A DNA stretch of 64,000 nt from Nostoc desertorum CM1-VF14. GTDB taxonomy: Bacteria > Cyanobacteriota > Cyanobacteriia > Cyanobacteriales > Nostocaceae. How positions within the stretch are numbered: position 1 is the stretch's first letter; every line of letters begins with the position of its first letter. The position numbers were made by a program, and so were the translations under genes. Under the pieces are notes generated by a model, which was given only the letters and a program-made list of their open reading frames with translations, searched no databases and had not been told where the DNA came from. This document shows positions 36,660 to 45,446 of this stretch, piece by piece. The stretch covers positions 1 through 64,000 of the forward strand of contig JAHHHR010000003.1 in NCBI GenBank assembly GCA_019359245.1, given 5' to 3'.

Positions 36660-37493
36660 ATGAGGTATCGCGCTTTAATTGTTGCATTCTTGGCTTTGTG
36701 CCTGGGGCTAATAACTGCTTGTAGTGATGCTCCTGCTACTAGTAGTAGAGATGTACTCACCTACGATCAAATTCGCGGCACTGGCTTGGCTAACAAATGC
36801 CCCCAACTAGCAGAAACAAGCCGTGGCTCCATTCCCATTGATTCTAGTCAGTCCTATGCCATCAAAGAACTTTGCTTAGAACCAACTAGCTTCTTTATCA
36901 AAGAAGAACCTGCTAATAAACGCCAACAAGCAGAATTTGTTGCCGGCAAATTGTTGACCAGGTACACTTCCACCATTGACCAGGTACAAGGCAACCTAAA
37001 AATCAACCCAGATAATAGCTTGACCTTTGTGGAAACAGATGGTCTTGACTTCCAAGCCATCACTGTGCAGCTTCCTGGTGGTGAGCGAGTACCTTTCCTC
37101 TTCACCATTAAAGACTTGGTTGCTCAAACCCAACCCAGTTTGAGCAGTATTAACACCTCCACGGACTTTGAAGGCACCTTCAAAGTTCCTTCCTATCGTG
37201 GTGCTGCCTTCCTAGATCCTAAAGGTCGTGGTGTCGTTAGTGGCTACGATAATGCCGTGGCTCTTCCCGCTCAAGCAGATGATGAAGAACTTACCCGCAC
37301 TAACGTTAAGCGTGCTGAAAATCTTAATGGTAAGATTTCTTTGCAAATCGCTAAAGTCGATAGCTCTAGTGGTGAGATTGCTGGTACTTTTGAGAGCGAA
37401 CAGCCATCTGATACAGATTTAGGTGCTGGTGAACCTAAAGAAGTTAAGATTCGCGGTCTATTTTTTGCACGGGTTGAACCGACTCGTGGCTAA
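36660..37493 (+). CDS. psbO: Photosystem II manganese-stabilising protein PsbO
   Basis: This protein of about 277 aa is exported to the thylakoid lumen. MRYRALIVAFLALCLGLITA is the signal sequence, followed by a Cys (ACSDAP) that could also act as a lipobox. The mature part starts LTYDQIRGTGLANKCPQL; the disulfide cysteines in ANKCPQL and KELCLEP and the beta-barrel motif PSYRGAAFLDPKGRG are conserved. PsbO stabilises the Mn4CaO5 cluster of photosystem II. The ATG at 36660 gives the normal N-terminus; a TTG 18 bases upstream does not. The sigma factor gene sigF lies downstream. Confidence 0.97.
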   Translation: MRYRALIVAFLALCLGLITACSDAPATSSRDVLTYDQIRGTGLANKCPQLAETSRGSIPIDSSQSYAIKELCLEPTSFFIKEEPANKRQQAEFVAGKLLTRYTSTIDQVQGNLKINPDNSLTFVETDGLDFQAITVQLPGGERVPFLFTIKDLVAQTQPSLSSINTSTDFEGTFKVPSYRGAAFLDPKGRGVVSGYDNAVALPAQADDEELTRTNVKRAENLNGKISLQIAKVDSSSGEIAGTFESEQPSDTDLGAGEPKEVKIRGLFFARVEPTRG

Positions 37494-37577
37494 ACTCTCT
37501 GGAGTTACGTAACTGACTGGCATTCAGAACTACAATTCTGTAAGCATCAGGTTTCATAACAAAAGCTAACTTCTCTG
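37494..37577. other. psbO 3' untranslated stretch
   Basis: This short AT-rich spacer lies between the psbO stop and the paired arms described next. Nothing else is visible in it. Confidence 0.3.
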
Positions 37578-37731
37578 CCCCCATTTTCAGGGCTGTTTCA
37601 TTCCTATAAAAGCATTACAGACACGAAAAGAGATAAGGGTTCAGGGAAAGACAACAAGGAAATTCTTGCTTCCCTTATTACCAGCTTTTCAAGAGGTTTT
37701 GCAAGGATGAAACAGCCCTGCCTTTTTTGGG
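37578..37731 (+). ncRNA. Candidate structured RNA after psbO
   Basis: CAGGGCTGTTTCAT (37588-37601) pairs perfectly with ATGAAACAGCCCTG (37707-37720), and an outer CCC/GGG pair extends it. The 105-base interior contains a nested GATAAGGG/CCCTTATT stem and a CAAGGAAATTCTTG palindrome. This is a long closing stem with a bulged rod, broadly like 6S RNA. The orientation is uncertain. It could also be the psbO 3' end or an inverted-repeat relic. Confidence 0.35.
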
Positions 37732-37767
37732 AGGTAGATAGGTTTTTTAGTAAAAAACTACGGACTT

Positions 37768-37796
37768 AAAAAAAGGGCAAGATGCCCTTTTTTTAT
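37768..37796 (+). terminator. Rho-independent terminator
   Basis: AAAAGGGCAAGATGCCCTTTT forms a perfect GGGC/GCCC-centred hairpin flanked by A and T runs, so it could work in both directions. It would end transcripts from psbO or from the candidate RNA. Confidence 0.75.
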
Positions 37797-38182
37797 TTGC
37801 TTGCGTAAATTTGCTTACTATTTATAAAAATTACTAGTAATTTTTAATTATTGGATGAAGTTAGGTTGAATAAACACGTAATTCTACTGTAAATCAAACT
37901 TTTGCTTATCCAATAAAATTACGACTACTGTTGTTTTGTTTATAGAAATTAGCTTCGCCATGAATTAATTAAAATTAAGTACAATCTCGGTTTGATATTT
38001 GGTAACTAATTTTATATTTTATTTCTATGTAGTCGTAAAAACAACTACAGAACATACCAAAGAACAATTACAAACTAAATAGCGATTTCGCCCCTTTAAA
38101 CTTTGTGCGATTGTCAAGTAATTCTATGGAATTTTTTCAAAAAAAACGTTGTTATTTACCATAGAACTTGCTAGAGCAGATA
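37797..38182. promoter_or_regulatory. sigF upstream region
   Basis: About 390 very AT-rich bases. No gene is seen. They should include the sigF promoter. Confidence 0.35.
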
Positions 38183-38208
38183 GCACAATATTGTCCTTAA
38201 TATTGTGC
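38183..38208. promoter_or_regulatory. Perfect 10-bp inverted repeat before sigF
   Basis: GCACAATATT and AATATTGTGC are separated by GTCCTT, 73 bases before the sigF ATG. It may be a dimeric repressor site or an RNA hairpin in the sigF leader. No known consensus is matched. Confidence 0.4.
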
Positions 38209-38281
38209 GATCGCCTACGCCATCGCAGCTGAGTTTAAAAGTGAGGAATCGATTGTTGATTTACTCCATAAACACGGTGCT

Positions 38282-39058
38282 ATGCCTACCACAGTCACCA
38301 CTGAACTAAAACATGAAATTTGGCAGTTGTTGCGAGAATATCAGCAATCTCGGTCAGAAAGGGTTCGCAATAAGCTGGTTAAACTCAATTTTGGACTTGT
38401 GAGAAAAGAAGCTCACTACTGGACGAATCAATGTCATGAAACCTACGATGATTTGCTCCAGGTTGGATGTCTGGGTTTAATTAGAGCTATTGAAAAATTT
38501 GAAATTTCCAAGGGACACGCCTTTAGTTCCTATGCTCTTCCCTATATTCGGGGTGAAATTCAACACTATCTCCGAGATAAAGGTGTCACCGTGCGAATTC
38601 CTCGGAAGTGGTTAGCACTGCAACAGCAAGCAATAGGAGTGTCACGTTCTTGGCGTGAAAAGCATAATCGCCAACCAACAGACTTAGAACTAGCAACAGC
38701 ACTGGAAATCTCTCCAAACGAATGGCAAGAAATTAAATTAGCATGGGTAAATCGCGCTCCCTTGAGCCTCGATGTGCCAATTCAAGATGGAGAAGAAGGT
38801 TCTACCTGTTTGGGAGAATTGGTTCCGGATCTTCACTATCGTAGCTTTCAATTGGCACAAGAAGACCAACTTCGCTTGCAACAAGCATTGGTTCAGCTCG
38901 AACAGCGCACCCGCGATGTCTTGGAATGTGTGTTTTTGCAAGATTTGACACAAAAACAAGTTGCAGAACATCTGGGAATCAGTGTAGTAACCGTTTCCCG
39001 TAGAGTCAAGAAAGGGCTGGATTCGATGAAACAGCTTATGGGTGTAGCAGAAGATTAA
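38282..39058 (+). CDS. sigF: Group 3 RNA polymerase sigma factor SigF
   Basis: This 258-aa sigma-70 family protein lacks region 1. Region 2 has YDDLLQVGCLGLIRAIEKFE and FSSYALPYIRGEIQHYLRD; region 3 has RIPRKWLALQQ; region 4 has the helix-turn-helix LTQKQVAEHLGISVVTVSRRVKKG. It belongs to the SigF/SigB-like group used in cyanobacteria for motility, pili and stress genes. It lies downstream of psbO on the same strand with a terminator between, so it is transcribed separately. No anti-sigma gene is adjacent. Confidence 0.93.
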   Translation: MPTTVTTELKHEIWQLLREYQQSRSERVRNKLVKLNFGLVRKEAHYWTNQCHETYDDLLQVGCLGLIRAIEKFEISKGHAFSSYALPYIRGEIQHYLRDKGVTVRIPRKWLALQQQAIGVSRSWREKHNRQPTDLELATALEISPNEWQEIKLAWVNRAPLSLDVPIQDGEEGSTCLGELVPDLHYRSFQLAQEDQLRLQQALVQLEQRTRDVLECVFLQDLTQKQVAEHLGISVVTVSRRVKKGLDSMKQLMGVAED

Positions 39059-39224
39059 TTGCAAATAAACACCAAGCCGCAGTTATGCCCAGGAGGCAGT
39101 GCTAAAAATAACCCTTACAATGTAAAAATTTAGGTTATAAAGGGAACATACTTTGCCTTTGATCCAAATTTTAGGCATATTGATTTCCACTTTCCAGTTT
39201 TCCAATGGCTTTTGAGAACCGCTC

Positions 39225-40076
39225 ATGGGCAGAAATTCAAAAATTACAATTGCAGCTATTTTAATTTTGGCGATCGCTGGATGTGCTTCTGAAGACACAC
39301 CACAAGCCATCAATCCTACGCCGATTCCCAAAATAGTAGCAAAGTCGCCAACAGCGGCTCAATCATTTACAAATCCAGTGATACCTGGCAAACAGGTTTC
39401 ACAAGTTACTCCTGCATCTGCTAACTTGATTCAATCCACTAATGCTACAGAGCGAGCACGATACCTTCAGGTATCAAAAGAGCGGAGTGACCCGTTTACA
39501 CAAGTTTTCGGGCAGACGGTTCCCGGAATGTCTAAAACATCTGGAAGACCTGTTCCCGTATTACCTAAGCTACCTACTCCATCGGTAGCAGTCCGAAAAC
39601 TTCCAACGCCCAGCATAGCCTTAAATCAGAAGAAAAATAACATTGCTTCTGTACCAAAAAAAGTCAATCCTACTTTGACTTCAGTCTTGCCTAAAGTTTT
39701 ACCTCAAGTTGTCCCCAACCCTGCTTTAGTATCTGTATTGCCATCGCCAGCACAACCTGAGTTAGCAAGGGCAGTTCTGGTAACTGGTGTAGTTCTAATT
39801 AGTAAGGAACCACAGGCAATTATCAAAGTACCGGATGAGCCGACGAGTCGCTATGTGGAAGCGGGACAGCGATTAGCAAATGGCGTACTGGTTAAACGTA
39901 TTGAAATGAATCAGGGCTACAACCCCATCGTGATTCTGGAACAATATGGTATTGAAGTTGCCAAAATGGTAGGGGAAGGGGCTGTCAATCCAACGCCGTC
40001 AGCTGCATCTGCTAGCGGCAATCCTATTTCAGTGACAACACCCCCCTCAATTCCTTTTGATGTTGGAGCTTCATAA
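39225..40076 (+). CDS. Predicted lipoprotein, Pro-rich
   Basis: This 283-aa protein has a basic start, a hydrophobic helix and a lipobox (ILAIAGC, Cys20), so it should be lipid-anchored after export. A long Pro/Ser/Thr-rich linker (about 22-180) with repeated PTP, LPKLPTPSVAV and LPSPA segments follows. A compact C-terminal domain ends with ARAVLVTGVVLISKEPQAII, ...GQRLANGVLVKRIE and EQYGIEVAKMV. The C-terminal domain recalls the small SH3-like modules of pilus-assembly proteins, but this is weak. It ends three bases before the next ATG, suggesting co-transcription. Confidence 0.8.
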   Translation: MGRNSKITIAAILILAIAGCASEDTPQAINPTPIPKIVAKSPTAAQSFTNPVIPGKQVSQVTPASANLIQSTNATERARYLQVSKERSDPFTQVFGQTVPGMSKTSGRPVPVLPKLPTPSVAVRKLPTPSIALNQKKNNIASVPKKVNPTLTSVLPKVLPQVVPNPALVSVLPSPAQPELARAVLVTGVVLISKEPQAIIKVPDEPTSRYVEAGQRLANGVLVKRIEMNQGYNPIVILEQYGIEVAKMVGEGAVNPTPSAASASGNPISVTTPPSIPFDVGAS

Positions 40077-40078
40077 AG

Positions 40079-40330
40079 ATGGGGACTAAGGAAAAAATTG
40101 AATTCGCTGGTTTGCCTTTAGCTGTCTATAGAGAGATAGCAGCTCATTTACATCAAGTCGAAGGGGTAGAAGTGGATTTAATTCCCCAGTCATCCCAACA
40201 GTTTGATTATAATCAAAGTCAAATTGGTGGCTTGTGTATATCGTGGGTGGCAAACTCTGGTTCAGAAAGTCGGCAACGAGTTAACCAAATTTTGGCTTAC
40301 TATCAAAATCGCTATATGAATCCTGTTTGA
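40079..40330 (+). CDS. Small conserved hypothetical protein, 83 aa
   Basis: This 83-aa protein lies two bases after the lipoprotein stop. An alpha/beta pattern is visible: FAGLPLAVYREIAAHLHQVEGVEVDLIPQ, then IGGLCISWV and a C-terminal helix RQRVNQILAYYQNRY. No known catalytic motif is present. The close coupling implies a shared function with the lipoprotein. I recognise it only as a cyanobacterial conserved protein of unknown role. Confidence 0.78.
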   Translation: MGTKEKIEFAGLPLAVYREIAAHLHQVEGVEVDLIPQSSQQFDYNQSQIGGLCISWVANSGSESRQRVNQILAYYQNRYMNPV

Positions 40331-40359
40331 TTATTTGATTTGTGAAAATTGAAACCTTA

Positions 40360-40396
40360 GATTCCCGATTTTTAAAAGAAGTCGGGAATTTTGTTG
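40360..40396 (+). terminator. Terminator of the lipoprotein operon
   Basis: TTCCCGA and TCGGGAA form a 7-bp stem extended by T/A pairs, followed by TTTTG. It lies 30 bases after the stop of the 83-aa gene. Confidence 0.65.
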
Positions 40397-40507
40397 TTCA
40401 CAAATGACTAAGTACAGCTATAGTGCTTGACGGCTCTAGTTACGGATATTTTTGCATTTATCACATCTGTTATAGTCTAGACAGTTTAATTAAGGAAGCC
40501 CAACTCG

Positions 40508-40747
40508 ATGGCAGCCTTGGAAGATATAGAAATTGCAGTCTTAATTCAGGAAGCTCGGCAGCTACTGCAAGCGTCTCAAGTTGAATTTGCCAGCAAAGTT
40601 GGTGTGTCGTTTCAGAGTGTTAATCGATGGGAGAATGGACGAAACAGACCAATTCCCCTAGCACTCAAGCAGGTTGAAAGATTGTTACATGATATGGGAG
40701 AACCAGGTGAAAACCTGTTAACCAAATATTTTCGCAATCAGGACTAG
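40508..40747 (+). CDS. XRE-family HTH regulator
   Basis: This 79-aa DNA-binding protein consists of a single Cro/C1-type helix-turn-helix. The signature is RQLLQASQVEFASKVGVSFQSVNRWENGRNRPIPLAL. No other domain is present. The downstream ATG of a huge hybrid kinase lies six bases after its stop, so the two genes are almost certainly co-transcribed. That suggests the HTH protein regulates or is regulated by the kinase pathway, but no phospho-acceptor is present in the HTH protein. Confidence 0.9.
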   Translation: MAALEDIEIAVLIQEARQLLQASQVEFASKVGVSFQSVNRWENGRNRPIPLALKQVERLLHDMGEPGENLLTKYFRNQD

Positions 40748-40752
40748 CAGCA

Positions 40753-43700
40753 ATGGCACCTGAAAAAGAAGGTATAGCTGTTAATAGTGTTTTTATTGAA
40801 GGTGGCGAAATTGGAAGCCTGATGCGATCGCTCGATTGGTCGCAGACTTCCTTAGGTTATGTGGCTGATTGGCCCCAGAGCTTACGGAGTGCCATTAGCA
40901 TATTGCTGGCTTCTAAAGCTCAGATTTGCCTCTTCTGGGGTTCGGAATTAATTACGATTTATAATGATGCCTATCGCCCTGCTCTTGCCTCAAAACATCC
41001 CTGGGCGCTCGGTCGCTCTGCTCATGAAGTGTGGAGTGAAGTCTGGAGTGTTTTAGAACCTTTACTCAAGGGAGTTGTTGCGACAGGAGTTGCATTCTGG
41101 GCGAAAGATTATTTATTTTTCCTGAATCGACACGGTTACATTGAGGAAACTTACTTCGATGTCTCCTACGACCCCGTGCGAGACGAGAGCGGGAAAGTTG
41201 GCGGAGTCTTTTGTATTGTTAGTGAAACAACAGGACGAGTGCTGGGCGATCGCCGTTTACAAACCCTGAGCTTACTAAGTAGCGAAACAGCTAAAGCAAA
41301 AACTGTAGAAGCGGCTTGCCTGTATGCTATTCAAGCCTTAGCAACCAATTCTCATGACATCCCGTTTGCCATGCTGTATCAGGTAGAGGCAGACGACAGC
41401 AGTGCAAAGCTGGTTGGAACTACCCCAATCGAGCAAACAGAAGCAACTTCATCGAGAGTGAACTTAACTCAACAGAGCGATGCATGGAAACTCGGACAAG
41501 TGTATGAGAAGCGGGAAGCAACGATAGTCGACGATTTGACAGCTCAGTTTGGAACTTTGCCCAAAGGAGCTTGGGACAAGCCTCCGTATGCTGCTTGGGT
41601 TGTACCGCTGATCCCACCTGGACAAAAACAAATCCTTGGATTGCTGGTATTGGGCATTAATCCCCACCGGGCTTTTGAACAAGAGTACCAAAAGTTCTTT
41701 GATTTGCTGGTAGGCAACATGACGATCGCGATCGCTAATGCCCGTGCTTATGAAGAAGAACGCAAGCGACTGGAGGCATTAGCAGAACTGGATCGTGCCA
41801 AAACGACCTTCTTCAACAACATCAGCCACGAATTTCGCACTCCCCTAACGCTGATGCTGTCGCCACTGGAAGAGACGTTAACCAAGTTAAACGGAATTAT
41901 TCCACCCAAAGCGCAAGCACAATTGGAGATGGTGCAGCGCAATGGCACACGGCTGCTTAAGCTAGTCAATACGCTGTTAGATTTCTCGCGCATTGAAGCC
42001 GGACGCACCATAGCTAGCTATGAACCAATCGATTTAGCCACGTATACCGCAGAACTAGCAAGCATTTTCCGGTCTGCCGCTGACTCAGCGGGGCTGCAAT
42101 TAATTGTGGATTGTCCTCCCCTAGCAGAACCTGTTTACGTAGATCGCGAAATGTGGGAGAAGATTGTGTTAAATCTGCTCTCCAATGCATTGAAGTTTAC
42201 CTTTGTTGGAGAGATTGCAGTTTCTTTGCGCCCGGTTGGGATGATGGTGTCATTGGTCGTGCGCGATACTGGTACTGGGATTCCGGCAGATGAGGTTCCA
42301 CGGTTATTTGAGCGGTTTTATCGAGTTAAAGGTGTCAAAGGTCGCACCTTTGAAGGCACGGGCATTGGGCTGTCGCTAGTGCAAGAATTAGTCCAGATGC
42401 ATAGTGGGACGATTACCGTTGACAGCACCTTCGGTCAAGGCAGTACCTTTACTGTCCAATTGCCAACTGGAACGGCTCACTTACCCTTAGATTGCCTCAA
42501 TACTAGCCAAAGCAGTGTTTCTACTGCTTCTAAAGCAGTGTCTTATGTTGAGGAAGCTTTAGGGTGGCTCCCGAAAGAAGCTCAAGAGCCGGAAGAATTC
42601 TCTCCTCCGTCCCTTTACCCCTTTGCTTCTTCTGCCCGGATTCTGGTGGTGGATGACAACACCGATATGCGGAATTATTTGCGACGGATTCTTAGCGAGT
42701 ACTACAAAGTGGACGTGGCAATTGAAGGTGAAACCGCTCTAGCTGAGGCATACAACGACCCGCCTGATTTGATCCTCAGCGATATCATGATGCCAGGAAT
42801 GGATGGCATTGAGTTGCTGCGGCAATTACGGGCTGATTTAAGAACGCGCGAAATTCCCATTCTGCTACTGTCTGCCCGGGCTGGAGAAGCATCGGCAGTC
42901 GAAGGGTTGGAGTCTGGGGCAGATGATTACTTGGTAAAGCCATTCAGCAGACGTGAATTACTAGCGCGGGTTGCCGCCAATCTAGAGTTAGGACGAGTGC
43001 GCCTTGCTGCAAGTCAGCAACGTTTTCGCTTTCTGGCTGAATCCATTCCTCAAATGGTGTGGACGGCTGATGGAATTGGTCGAGTAGATTATTACAGCCC
43101 TCGCTGGCTTGACTACACTGGGTTGACACTAGAGCAAATTCAGCGATTCGGTTGGCAGAACCTCATCCATCCAGAGGAACGAGAACACACAATCTCGGTG
43201 TGGACTCAAGCCGTAAAAATGGGCACGAGTTACGAAGTGGAACATCGCTTGAGACGGGCAGATGGAAAATACTGTTGGCATCTTACCCGTGCTTTACCGA
43301 TGCTCAATAAGAACAGTCAAATTATTCGCTGGTATGGCACTTGCACAGATATCAGTGAGCGAAAACTTGCAGAATCAGCCTTACGCCGATCTGAGGAACG
43401 CTATCGAACGCTGTTTGAGTCTATTGACGAAGGATTTTGCTTGATCGAAATGTTGTTTGATGAAAACGACGCGCCGAATGATTATCGCTTTTTAGAAATC
43501 AATCCGTCCTTTGAGAAACAAACGGGACTCAAAGACGTACAAGGCAAAAGGATACGCGATCTAGTTCCCAATCATGACAAGCATTGGTTTGAAATTTACG
43601 GCAAAGTCGCTATTACGGGCGAACCCATTCGCTTTGAGAATCGCGCTGTTGCCCTACAACGTTGGTTCGACGTTTATGCATTCCGCATTGGGCAGCCGCA

Positions 43701-45345
43701 GCACCGAAAAGTGGCCGTCCTTTTCAAGGATATCAGCGATGCCTATCAGCAAGCTACGCAACGCCAACTTACTGAAGCAGCCCTACGAGAAAGTGAAGAG
43801 TTAAAGCAACGAATTTTGGACAGCAGTCATGATTGCATCAAAGTTTTAACGTTAGATGGGCGGATACTTTACTTGAATCAAGGCGGGCTGCATCTTCTAG
43901 AAATTGATGATCCTGCGTCCTTTCTTAACACCGAGTGGATTAGTTTATGGGAAGGCGAAGACCGAGAAAATGCCAAAGCGGCGATCGCCGCCGCCAAAAC
44001 AGGTAATGTCGGTCAATTTCAGGGCTACTCTCCCACTGTAAAGGGCAAGCCGAAGTGGTGGGATGTAATTGTTACTTGCGTCCGAAATGCGTCAGGAATG
44101 ATTGCACAACTCTTAGTCGTCTCACGCGATATTACAAAGCAAAAGCAAGTGGAAGCTGAACGCGAACAACTTTTTTTGCGTGAGCAAGCTGCGCGTGAAC
44201 AAGCTCAGACAGCGAATCGGATTAAAGATGAGTTTCTGGCAGTGCTATCACATGAATTGCGATCGCCCCTCAATCCTATTTTGGGTTGGTCTAAATTGCT
44301 TCGCAATGGCACATTAAATGCCGCAAAAACCGCTATTGCTTTGGAAACAATCGAGCGCAATGCCAAACTCCAGGCCCAATTAATTGAAGATTTATTAGAT
44401 ATCTCTCGCATCTTGTCTGGCAAACTCAATTTAGAAATGGCTCCTGTTAACTTGGCATCGACGATTGAAGCGGCGATTGAAACTGTGCGTTTAGCAGCAG
44501 AAGTAAAGTCAATTGAAATTCAGAGAGTATTTGAGCCAAATATTGTGCAGGTTTTGGGGGATTCTGCTCGTTTACAGCAAGTGATTTGGAATTTGCTTAC
44601 TAACGCTGTCAAGTTTAGTTCTGCTGGTGAACGGGTTGAAATTCGCTTAGAGTCCAAAGACTTGCAGGCTCAAATTACTGTTAGCGACACAGGTAAAGGT
44701 ATTAGTCCTGACTTTCTCCCCTACGTGTTTGAATCCTTTCGTCAGGCGGATGCGACAACAACTAGGAAGTTTGGCGGGCTAGGGTTAGGGCTGGCGATCG
44801 TGCGTCATCTAGTTGAATTGCATGGAGGTACTGTTCAAGTAGACAGTCCTGGAGAAGGGCAAGGAGCCATCTTTAATGTCAGGTTTCCCTTGATGAAAGT
44901 ACAAGGTTCTAGCCATAAAGCAGAAGCTGACTCGTCATTTTTGACTTTTAACACCTCACCTCTAGCAGGGATACGGTTACTAATCGTTGATGATGATGTA
45001 GATATCCGTGATTTTTTGAGTTTTGTCCTTGAGCAGGCGGGAGCAGAGGTTAGGATTGCGACATCGGGAATAGAAGCACTGCAAGCGGTAGAGCAATCAC
45101 CACCAGATATTTTGTTAAGTGACATTGGAATGCCAGAGATGGATGGCTATATGCTGATTCGACAAATTCGAGCCATGCCACCTGAGCAAGGTGGGCAAAT
45201 TTTGGCTTTAGCTCTCTCGGCTTATGCTGGAGAAGTTAATCGTCAACAAGCTCTAGCCGCCGGATTTCAGCAGCACGTTGCAAAGCCAATAGACCCAGAC
45301 GCATTAATTGCAGTCATTCTAGATATAATCGCCAAGAGAAATTAA
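40753..45345 (+). CDS. Double hybrid histidine kinase, 1530 aa
   Basis: This soluble multi-domain sensor has an N-terminal PAS-like domain (to about 160) and a GAF-like domain (about 170-330). HisKA-1 has His near 358 (NISHEFRTPL), with HATPase-1 to about 575. REC-1 has Asp near 675 (LILSDIMMPGMDG). Three PAS domains lie at about 755-1130. HisKA-2 has His near 1166 (LSHELRSPLNP), with HATPase-2, and REC-2 has Asp near 1455. Two complete kinase-receiver cassettes in one chain are unusual. The second cassette closely resembles the kinase at 120-2084. No photoreceptor chromophore Cys is evident. Confidence 0.93.
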   Translation: MAPEKEGIAVNSVFIEGGEIGSLMRSLDWSQTSLGYVADWPQSLRSAISILLASKAQICLFWGSELITIYNDAYRPALASKHPWALGRSAHEVWSEVWSVLEPLLKGVVATGVAFWAKDYLFFLNRHGYIEETYFDVSYDPVRDESGKVGGVFCIVSETTGRVLGDRRLQTLSLLSSETAKAKTVEAACLYAIQALATNSHDIPFAMLYQVEADDSSAKLVGTTPIEQTEATSSRVNLTQQSDAWKLGQVYEKREATIVDDLTAQFGTLPKGAWDKPPYAAWVVPLIPPGQKQILGLLVLGINPHRAFEQEYQKFFDLLVGNMTIAIANARAYEEERKRLEALAELDRAKTTFFNNISHEFRTPLTLMLSPLEETLTKLNGIIPPKAQAQLEMVQRNGTRLLKLVNTLLDFSRIEAGRTIASYEPIDLATYTAELASIFRSAADSAGLQLIVDCPPLAEPVYVDREMWEKIVLNLLSNALKFTFVGEIAVSLRPVGMMVSLVVRDTGTGIPADEVPRLFERFYRVKGVKGRTFEGTGIGLSLVQELVQMHSGTITVDSTFGQGSTFTVQLPTGTAHLPLDCLNTSQSSVSTASKAVSYVEEALGWLPKEAQEPEEFSPPSLYPFASSARILVVDDNTDMRNYLRRILSEYYKVDVAIEGETALAEAYNDPPDLILSDIMMPGMDGIELLRQLRADLRTREIPILLLSARAGEASAVEGLESGADDYLVKPFSRRELLARVAANLELGRVRLAASQQRFRFLAESIPQMVWTADGIGRVDYYSPRWLDYTGLTLEQIQRFGWQNLIHPEEREHTISVWTQAVKMGTSYEVEHRLRRADGKYCWHLTRALPMLNKNSQIIRWYGTCTDISERKLAESALRRSEERYRTLFESIDEGFCLIEMLFDENDAPNDYRFLEINPSFEKQTGLKDVQGKRIRDLVPNHDKHWFEIYGKVAITGEPIRFENRAVALQRWFDVYAFRIGQPQHRKVAVLFKDISDAYQQATQRQLTEAALRESEELKQRILDSSHDCIKVLTLDGRILYLNQGGLHLLEIDDPASFLNTEWISLWEGEDRENAKAAIAAAKTGNVGQFQGYSPTVKGKPKWWDVIVTCVRNASGMIAQLLVVSRDITKQKQVEAEREQLFLREQAAREQAQTANRIKDEFLAVLSHELRSPLNPILGWSKLLRNGTLNAAKTAIALETIERNAKLQAQLIEDLLDISRILSGKLNLEMAPVNLASTIEAAIETVRLAAEVKSIEIQRVFEPNIVQVLGDSARLQQVIWNLLTNAVKFSSAGERVEIRLESKDLQAQITVSDTGKGISPDFLPYVFESFRQADATTTRKFGGLGLGLAIVRHLVELHGGTVQVDSPGEGQGAIFNVRFPLMKVQGSSHKAEADSSFLTFNTSPLAGIRLLIVDDDVDIRDFLSFVLEQAGAEVRIATSGIEALQAVEQSPPDILLSDIGMPEMDGYMLIRQIRAMPPEQGGQILALALSAYAGEVNRQQALAAGFQQHVAKPIDPDALIAVILDIIAKRN

Positions 45346-45446
45346 ATTTCAAGATAAGTGTGTAAAAGCTTCTGCGGTTTCCCGCAGGGTGGATTAACTT
45401 GCGACCATCAAAACTTTGGTGATTTTAAATTTTTAATTGGAGCAAA

